The notes beneath the pieces were generated by a model. That model ran no database searches. It was not told where the DNA came from and saw only the letters and a list, made by a program, of their open reading frames with translations. The position numbers and the translations under genes are program-made. Of a stretch of DNA of 10,933 nucleotides, positions 6,451 through 10,933 are shown piece after piece (the first letter of the stretch is position 1; each line of letters opens with the position of its first letter). This stretch comes from an uncultured Verrucomicrobiae bacterium. Lineage in GTDB: Bacteria > Verrucomicrobiota > Verrucomicrobiia > Palsa-1439. The stretch lies in contig CALBCO010000179.1 in NCBI GenBank assembly GCA_937927265.1, forward strand, positions 1-10,933. Direction: 5' to 3'.

Positions 6451-6943
6451 TCACGCAATTGCCGTAGCTCCCATCAGAAGAGAAACGGGAACCGGCCTCG
6501 CAGTGCGGTTGTGACGCCGCACCGCCGCACCGCTCCCTCCCAGACTTGAATCATTCGCGTAGCGCTGAAAGCTTCATATTGCGGTGAACATCTTTCGCTG
6601 GCCCGGTCTCACCCAGCATTAGCAACCACGCTTCTTTCCAGTCTCCCCGCCACCGTATCGAATCCCAGCGGCGATGTCTTTCGTTCCCTCGCCCAGCGGC
6701 GTTGTCCCCGCGCCAGCCGGCCCCTCCGATGTTGAAGGTGACGCAGACATTCCTGTTTGCGCCCGGCCGCCGTCAACCGCCCAAGCCCAGCAGGCGCTGA
6801 CTGTTATCGGTTGGGAAAGCGGTGTGTTGGCGCACCGCGCTCCAAGACGCAGGCTCCGGGGCGAAGCCCCGCCGGTGGGCCGAACGGGTTTGGAGTGCGC
6901 CGCGCGCGGCGCTTGGAGTTGTGTCGGTCAAGCTCAGTAATTT
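6451..6943. other. Gene-free stretch between murA and the insertion sequence
   Basis: I find no convincing gene in these 493 bases. An open frame at 6674-6940 has no ribosome-binding site and a proline- and alanine-rich translation of repeat-like sequence. GTGCGG (6503-6508) and CCGCAC (6517-6522) could form a weak hairpin after murA, without a T-run. The right half is a cluster of palindromes, listed separately. Confidence 0.6.
6742..6920. repeat. Cluster of short palindromes resembling dispersed intergenic repeats
   Basis: There are three stem-forming units. CGCAGACA-TTCC-TGTTTGCG (6742-6761) has eight pairs, one of them G-U. CGGGGC-GAA-GCCCCG (6857-6871) has six pairs. A perfect 16-base palindrome, GCGCCGCG and its mirror (6897-6912), is flanked by direct copies of TTGGAGT (6890-6896 and 6914-6919 plus a base), with an inverted copy CTCCAA at 6839-6844. 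Units containing TTTGGAGTGCG are, from memory, frequent between genes of some Verrucomicrobiota; copy number here cannot be judged from one window. Confidence 0.45.
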
Positions 6944-6981
6944 GATTAGGGGTTGATAGTTCTCCATTTTGGTTCTGTCCC

Positions 6982-7009
6982 TTTCCTTCCCCCCGAAAGG
7001 GGAAGGAAA
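6982..7009. terminator. Perfect 11-base-pair hairpin behind the transposase stop
   Basis: TTTCCTTCCCC (6982-6992), loop CCGAAA and GGGGAAGGAAA (6999-7009) form a perfect stem six bases beyond the transposase stop and inside the IS left end. On the + strand it is followed by AATTT, on the - strand by a G-run. It could insulate the element from transcription on either side, but neither direction has a good T-run. Confidence 0.5.
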
Positions 7010-7015
7010 ATTTCC

Positions 7016-8276
7016 TCAGGCCGCCAACGCCAGTTTCTCCTTTCGTTGTTCGCGCAACGGTTCCATGTCCAAGTACCGCGCGCCTCCCAGCCACTCTTCA
7101 TGTTGCTCAACCGCCAACGCCCGCGCCAAGCGCAGACAACTCCCCTCGTTCGGGAAGATCCGAATCACGTGCGCGCGCCGTTTCAGTTCCTCGTTGAGCC
7201 GCTCCAGCAGGTATGTGCTTTTCAGATGCTTGTGGTGGCACGCCCGGCAGCCGATAGAAAGTAAACGTCTCTTCGATGTTGGCCTCTTCGCCCACGCACA
7301 CAGTTTCGGATACCGTTCCTGCCAGCGCGCCAGCCACGCCGCCAAGTCCCGCCGGGCTTCCTCCAGATCGCGCCGGTCGTAGAGCCAGCGCAATTCCGTC
7401 AGGCAGTCGTCGCCGGCCTTGCGCGGCAAGCAGTCCAGCGCGTTGCGCAGGCAATGCACATAGCAGCGTTGCCACGCGGCGGCCGGCAGCACCTCGGCGA
7501 TGGCTTTCTTCAGGCCGGGATGGTCGTCGCTGATCGCCAGCAGCACGCCGCTCAGGCCGCGCGCTTTCAAGGCCAGTAGGAAGTCTTTCCAACGGGTCGC
7601 GCTTTCGCGGTTGGCCAGTTCCACCGCCAACACCCGGCGCCGTCCCTCCCCGTTGATGCCGAGCGCCACCAGCACGGCACGACTGCGGATCACGCCGTCC
7701 TCACGGACTTTCTCGTAACGGGCATCGAGGATCAGGTACGGATAGTCCTCGTCCAGTGGTCGGGCGGCCCACTGCTGGAGTTCGCCGTCAAGCTTCTGGT
7801 TGATCTGGCTGAGGGCGTCGGCGCTGAACTCGTAGCCGCACAGCTCTTCGGCGATGGCTTTGACTTTGCGGGTGCTGACGCCTTGGACGTACATCTCGGC
7901 CAGCGCGGCGACCAAGGCGTTGCCGTCGCTTCGCTCCGCCCTACGGGCACGCCTGCGGCGTGGCGTCTCGCTGCGCTCGGCTCTCGCTGCGTTGGTAGCG
8001 TTCAAAGACCTCGGTGCGGAAGTGACCTTGGCGGTCTTGGGGCGCGCGCAACTCCAGCTTGCCGATGCGCGTGATCAGGCCGCGGGAGTAGTAGCCGCTG
8101 CGGTAGCCCAAGCGGGTGTTGGTCCGTTCGCTCTTGGCCGCGTGGAGGCTTTGTTCCATATCGAGTTCGAGGACTTCCTGGACGATCCGCTGGATGAGCG
8201 GGCGCAGGAAGTCGTCGTCCTGTTGCAACGCTTGCTTCACAACCTCACGACTGATGATAGACTTCTTTTGGGTCAT
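7016..8276 (-). pseudogene. IS256-family (mutator-type) transposase, disrupted
   Basis: The ATG at 8276 has a strong AAGGAG site (8291-8286), and the protein begins MTQKKSIISREVVKQ. The N-terminal part, through LGYRSGYYSRGLITRIGKLE and FERYQRSE, is in one frame. The remainder, from NALVAALAEMYVQGVSTRKV to KLALAA, is in another. A 61-base palindromic insert (7922-7982) separates them, and removing exactly 61 bases rejoins the frame as FERYQRSENALVAAL. Probable DDE residues remain in LDARYEKV (codon near 7726) and SDDHPGLKKA (near 7528); the glutamate should lie in ERLNEELKRR. A second lesion shifts about 15 codons (7237-7294) out of frame: EEANIEETFTFYRLP is encoded there in another frame. Sequence and layout are typical of the family, but an active protein is unlikely. 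Confidence 0.9.
7922..7982. repeat. 61-base palindromic insert inside the transposase gene
   Basis: This segment has no counterpart in the expected transposase protein and shifts the frame by one base. It contains the hairpin CACGCC-TGC-GGCGTG and a CCC-TA-CGGG element, and begins with a GTCGCTTCGCTCCGCCC-type string that I recall as a dispersed intergenic repeat in various bacteria. GCGTTG occurs at 7917-7922 and again at 7989-7994, and GCAGCGAGA occurs twice on the - strand nearby. It looks like a miniature repeat that moved into, or was copied into, the IS. Confidence 0.65.
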
Positions 8277-8514
8277 GGATCGGTTCTCCTTGGTTGTGTT
8301 TGTTCTGTTTTCCAAGAGAACTACCATGACCCACTCTTTTGCTGAACCATCCCGACACTACCGCGCTTGGGATGGCCGGGGGCAGCACGGGTTTGTATAA
8401 GTCAAAAGGGCGTCACGCCTCGTCGGTTCATGCAAGACGGGTTCCCGATTCAGTCGCATCCCTCTCGTGCTGACGATGAGAGGCCTCCTTCCCCAGTCTT
8501 TTGATTTCGCGTCG

Positions 8515-8543
8515 TTGACATCCATCCCCTGCGCGGCCATGAT
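8515..8543 (+). promoter_or_regulatory. Candidate padR promoter overlapping its operator
   Basis: A perfect TTGACA (8515-8520), a 17-base spacer and CATGAT (8538-8543; four of six -10 bases) form a good sigma-70 match. The -10 element is the left end of the palindrome at 8538-8566. Transcription would start near 8550, about 14 bases before the padR ATG, with no Shine-Dalgarno in between. Confidence 0.5.
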
Positions 8544-8566
8544 GGATTTCACTGAAATCTATCATG
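8538..8566. promoter_or_regulatory. Palindromic operator 1, overlapping the padR start codon
   Basis: Left half CATGATGGATTTCA, centre C, right half TGAAATCTATCATG: 13 of 14 positions are symmetric. The last three bases are the padR ATG. Binding of a dimer here would block both the -10 region and the start, which is the usual geometry of PadR autorepression. The sequence is not the textbook ATGT/ACAT PadR box, so the assignment rests on position and symmetry. Confidence 0.6.
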
Positions 8567-8902
8567 ACTACACGCGCACAACGGTTTCGGAAGGATTTGG
8601 CGGCAGGTTCGTATGATTTGATCGTCCTCGATGTGTTGCGGGATGGACCGGCTTACGGCTACGAAATTCGCCGCCGCATCTTTGAGCAGTCCCGGCACAC
8701 GTTGCTCTGGCGCTCCGGCACGATCTACAATGTGCTGCACGATCTGGAGCGTCAAGGTCTCGTGACCAGTACTTGGCAGGGCCGCGCGGGCGGCCGGCAA
8801 CGCCGGTACTACTCGTTGACGACTCGCGGGCATCGGGTCTGGCAGGAGCAACGGCGCGCATGGCGCGCGTTTGTGGCGGCGGTGAACGCGTTGCTCCGTT
8901 AG
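8564..8902 (+). CDS. PadR-family transcriptional regulator
   Basis: A 112-residue cytoplasmic DNA-binding protein of the short PadR subfamily. These are winged-helix dimers that usually repress their own gene and nearby transport, detoxification or envelope-stress genes until a small ligand binds. Visible features: first helix LIVLDVLRDGPAYGYEIRRR (19-38), recognition helix GTIYNVLHDLERQGLV (52-67), the wing with GGRQRRYYSLTTRG (76-89), and a C-terminal helix with tryptophans for dimerisation. Length is normal. The ATG at 8564 gives the expected N-terminus but lies inside a palindrome and has no Shine-Dalgarno site. A second, inverted copy of the palindrome lies 48 bases after the stop. The ligand cannot be told from sequence. 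The nearest possible target is the lipoprotein gene downstream. Confidence 0.88.
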   Translation: MTTRAQRFRKDLAAGSYDLIVLDVLRDGPAYGYEIRRRIFEQSRHTLLWRSGTIYNVLHDLERQGLVTSTWQGRAGGRQRRYYSLTTRGHRVWQEQRRAWRAFVAAVNALLR

Positions 8903-8949
8903 GCACTGGTCCGCTTCGCCGTCATCGCCCACCTTGACTGTGTCAGGGC

Positions 8950-8978
8950 CATGATGGCTTTCAGTGAAAGCTATCATG
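8950..8978. promoter_or_regulatory. Palindromic operator 2, downstream of padR, inverted relative to operator 1
   Basis: Left half CATGATGGCTTTCA, centre G, right half TGAAAGCTATCATG: 13 of 14 positions are symmetric, extended by GGCC on both sides (8947-8981). Read on the - strand it matches operator 1, including the centre base and the flanking GCGCGGCC. It differs from operator 1 at positions 9 and 21, which change together and keep the symmetry. Its centre is 412 bases from that of operator 1. Confidence 0.6.
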
Positions 8979-9060
8979 GCCGCGCGGGGAGCAGGTCGAA
9001 ATGGAAATTTGTGATGCGCGTTTGGTGCCTGTGGCGAGCAAGAAAGCGGGAAACGACTCA

Positions 9061-9090
9061 TTGACACCCGCCCGGTTGGAGGGGTAGAGA
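9061..9090 (+). promoter_or_regulatory. Candidate promoter for the lipoprotein gene
   Basis: A perfect TTGACA (9061-9066) is followed after 18 bases by TAGAGA (9085-9090), a weak -10. If used, the transcript would begin within a few bases of the ATG at 9100 and be nearly leaderless. The GGAGGGG at 9078-9084 is too far from the ATG to be a good ribosome-binding site. Confidence 0.35.
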
Positions 9091-9099
9091 GACGGTACG

Positions 9100-9687
9100 A
9101 TGAAATGGTTGAGGTTGGGCTTCATGTTGGCGGTCATGGTCGCGGCGGCCGGCTGCATTGTTCAATCCTTCCATCCCTTCTGTCGGGAGCAATCCAAAGT
9201 GCCAGTACCGGAGTTGGCCGGTGATTGGCAATTGCTGACCAACTTCGGCGAGGACGTGGCCGGTAAGGGGATCGTTTGGAGTTTCGAATCGCAGAAGATC
9301 ATCGCCCGCGACGAGAAGACTAACGCCTCAAATATCGGCGTCGCGTACTTCAAGGCCGGTGGTCAGTTGTTTTGCGACTCAGTTGCCGGTGACACTGAGA
9401 CAGCCGGTTGGTATTGGCTCTGGCATGTTCGGCCGGTGCACACTGTCTCGAAGGTCGAACTCAAGGATGATGTGGTGAAGTTCCGGCCCCTCGATTTGAC
9501 TTGGCTGACCAACAAGGTTGCTTGTGGCGAGGTGAAGCTGGCGATGGTGGACAACCCGAAAGACTCGTGGCCGCTGTACATTTGTTCACCGGCGGAATGG
9601 GAGAAGTTTCTCGCCCAGTTCGCCGCCGACACCAACGCCTTCCCAGACGCGCACCTTTACGTCCTCAAGAAAAAGCCGGTCAAGTAG
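9100..9687 (+). CDS. Lipoprotein of unknown function
   Basis: The 195-residue product starts with a short basic stretch and a hydrophobic segment (MKWLRLGFMLAVMVAAAGC), ending in a lipobox with the lipidated cysteine at 19. Isoleucine at +2 gives no inner-membrane retention signal, so outer-membrane anchoring facing the periplasm is likely. The mature part is rich in W, F and alternating hydrophobic residues (ELAGDWQLL, GWYWLWHVRPVHTVSKVEL, DDVVKFRPLDLTWL), which suggests a beta-rich, lipocalin-like or barrel-like fold, and has several further cysteines. The VQSFHPF start of the mature chain recalls uncharacterised verrucomicrobial lipoproteins, from memory only. I do not recognise a function. 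It follows padR in the same direction, with operator 2 between them, so PadR control is possible but unproven. Confidence 0.82.
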   Translation: MKWLRLGFMLAVMVAAAGCIVQSFHPFCREQSKVPVPELAGDWQLLTNFGEDVAGKGIVWSFESQKIIARDEKTNASNIGVAYFKAGGQLFCDSVAGDTETAGWYWLWHVRPVHTVSKVELKDDVVKFRPLDLTWLTNKVACGEVKLAMVDNPKDSWPLYICSPAEWEKFLAQFAADTNAFPDAHLYVLKKKPVK

Positions 9688-9741
9688 CCGGTCGGCGTAT
9701 TTTCTTGCAGTCCGGCGCGGATACCGGATATTGCCCCCGGC

Positions 9742-10933
9742 ATGTTTCAGTCGTTGTCAGATAAACTTCAGTCGGTCCTGAAAAAACTGCGCGGGTACGG
9801 CAAGTTGACGGAGAAAAACGTTGCCGATGCCCTGCGCGAAGTCCGGCTGGCGTTGCTCGAGGCGGATGTCAACTACAAGGTTGCCAAGGATTTCATCGAG
9901 CGAACCCGGCAGAAGGCGTTGGGCCGGGAGGTGTTGGACAGCGTCACGCCGGGACAGCAGATCGTGAAGATCGTCCACGACGAGTTGGTGGCCCTGATGG
10001 GCGGCGGGGCGGGCGGAACCAGCCCCTCGCCCCTCGCCCCTCGCCAAATCCCGATGGGGAACTGGCTGATGGTGGGATTGCACGGGTGCGGGAAAACGAC
10101 GACTTGCGGGAAACTGGCGAAACTGATGGTGAAGCACGGGCGGAGACCGTTGCTCGTGGCGTGCGATGTGTACCGGCCGGCAGCGATTGATCAGTTGGAA
10201 ACTCTCGGCCGGCAACTGCAGATACCGGTGTTTGCCGACCGGCAAGAGAAAGACGTGGTGAAGATTGCCCGGCAGGCGCAGACGGTGGCGCAGATGCAGG
10301 ACCGGGATACGATTGTTTTCGACACGGCGGGGCGATTGCATGTGGACGAGGAGTTGGTGCAGGAGTTGGTTCGGTTGCGAGAGGTGACGAAGCCGAAAGA
10401 AATCCTGCTCGTGGCGGATGCGGCGACGGGGCAGGAGGCGGTGAACATTGCGGAGCATTTCGACAAGGCGCTGGGCATTACCGGCATCGTGTTGACGAAG
10501 CTTGACGGCGATGCGCGTGGCGGGGCGGCACTTTCGATGCGGGCGGTGACGGGCAAGCCGATCAAGTTTGCCGGGGTGGGGGAGAAACTGGAGGATTTGG
10601 AGCCGTTTTACGCGGAGCGGATGGCGGGCCGGATTCTCGGCATGGGCGACGTGGTGGGCCTCGTCGAGAAGGCGCAGGAGGCGTTCGACGCCAAGCAGGC
10701 GGCGGCGTTGCAGGCTAAGATCGCCAAGAACGAGCTGAATCTGGAGGATTTCCTGAGCCAGCTCCAGCAGTTGAAGAAGCTTGGGCCACTGGAAAATCTG
10801 CTTGGCATGTTGCCGGGATTGGGTAAGATACCGAACTTAACTTCCGGGGAGCAGGACCTGAAACGTGTCGAGGCGATTGTGCAGTCCATGACCGTGCAGG
10901 AACGGCGTCGCCCGGAGATATTGAATGCCAGTC
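9742..10933 (+). CDS. ffh: Signal recognition particle GTPase Ffh (C-terminus beyond window)
   Basis: Ffh binds SRP RNA and signal sequences of nascent membrane proteins and, with FtsY, delivers ribosomes to the membrane translocon. The 397 visible codons cover the N domain (1-85), G domain (about 105-300) and the start of the M domain. Motifs: P-loop GLHGCGKTTTCGKLA (112-126), CDVYRPAAIDQL (141-152), DTAG (194-197), TKLDGDARGG (252-261) and DLEPFYAERMAGRILGMGDV, which separates Ffh from FtsY. The M-domain opening LEDFLSQLQQLKKLGPL and LLGMLPG are typical; the RNA-binding part and stop lie outside the window. The N-G linker carries extra residues (GGTSPSPLAPRQIP) encoded by a triple heptanucleotide repeat. 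The ATG at 9742 matches family starts but lacks a clear Shine-Dalgarno. Confidence 0.96.
   Translation, partial: MFQSLSDKLQSVLKKLRGYGKLTEKNVADALREVRLALLEADVNYKVAKDFIERTRQKALGREVLDSVTPGQQIVKIVHDELVALMGGGAGGTSPSPLAPRQIPMGNWLMVGLHGCGKTTTCGKLAKLMVKHGRRPLLVACDVYRPAAIDQLETLGRQLQIPVFADRQEKDVVKIARQAQTVAQMQDRDTIVFDTAGRLHVDEELVQELVRLREVTKPKEILLVADAATGQEAVNIAEHFDKALGITGIVLTKLDGDARGGAALSMRAVTGKPIKFAGVGEKLEDLEPFYAERMAGRILGMGDVVGLVEKAQEAFDAKQAAALQAKIAKNELNLEDFLSQLQQLKKLGPLENLLGMLPGLGKIPNLTSGEQDLKRVEAIVQSMTVQERRRPEILNAS
10023..10043 (+). repeat. Three tandem copies of CCCCTCG inside ffh
   Basis: The heptamer CCCCTCG is repeated exactly three times. Together they make 21 bases, so the reading frame is kept and the repeat encodes part of SPSPLAPR in the linker between the N and G domains. 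Gain or loss of one unit would break ffh. Confidence 0.85.

Larger units (their letters stand above)
6944..8336 (-). mobile_element. IS256-family insertion sequence, degenerate
   Basis: This element of about 1.39 kb contains one transposase gene on the - strand. Probable terminal inverted repeats share GAnTnGG and TAGTTCTC: the left end is near 6944-6964 and the right end, read inward on the - strand, is 8336-8316. TAGTTCTC matches exactly at both ends; the outer part has diverged. Length fits the IS256 family. I see no target-site duplication immediately outside these ends, so the boundaries are estimates or the duplication has decayed. It sits between murA and padR and interrupts neither. 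Confidence 0.7.

Noticed and set aside
6674..6940. 88-codon open frame after murA
   Set aside because: No ribosome-binding site, low-complexity translation, and it runs through the palindromic repeats.
7917..7994. GCGTTG at both sides of the transposase insert as a target-site duplication (72-base unit)
   Set aside because: Removing 72 bases would not restore the frame; removing 61 does and gives the expected protein junction.
6936..8344. Target-site duplication of the IS
   Set aside because: The eight bases outside the estimated ends differ, so none is claimed.
8347..8375. CCATCCC/GGGATGG stem between the IS and padR as a terminator or tRNA-like element
   Set aside because: Only seven pairs with a 15-base loop, no T-run and no tRNA arms.
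1..10933. CRISPR arrays, tRNA or rRNA genes
   Set aside because: No regularly spaced repeats, cloverleaf or rRNA sequence seen on either strand.

Overview
The window is GC-rich bacterial chromosome dominated by housekeeping genes, almost all on the + strand. In order: fabG, acpP and fabF (type II fatty-acid synthesis); rpmE (ribosomal protein L31); prfA (release factor 1) and prmC (its methyltransferase); murA (first committed step of peptidoglycan synthesis); a dead IS256-family insertion sequence on the - strand; a small PadR-type repressor gene; a lipoprotein gene of unknown function; and the first 397 codons of ffh (SRP GTPase), cut by the window end. The organism is a Gram-negative-type bacterium. 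The gene order, the lipoprotein and the dispersed palindromic repeats remind me of Verrucomicrobiota (Pedosphaera/Limisphaera-like), but that is recollection and inference, not a database result.

Region 1 (1-471) starts with what may be the first 13 codons of a divergent gene, then a long non-coding stretch with a candidate promoter and a foldable three-way-junction element ahead of fabG. Region 2 (472-2868) is the fab cluster, with a strong stem-loop in each of its two gaps. Region 3 (2922-6450) is rpmE-prfA-prmC-murA. A near-perfect terminator hairpin ends rpmE only nine bases before the prfA start codon, and another hairpin covers the prmC stop. prfA and prmC work together: PrmC methylates the GGQ glutamine of RF1.

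Region 4 (6451-8336) is non-housekeeping: about 490 bases with palindromic repeat-like pieces, then the IS. Its transposase is broken by a 61-base palindromic insertion whose removal restores the frame, and also carries a pair of compensating one-base shifts. Region 5 (8337-9687) holds padR, bracketed by two 29-base near-perfect palindromes in inverted orientation. Their differences are compensatory and their flanks match. The first palindrome overlaps both the candidate -10 element and the padR start codon, which suggests autoregulation or a small padR cassette. This is the most novel-looking item in the window. Region 6 is ffh, which carries a triple heptanucleotide repeat in its N-G linker.
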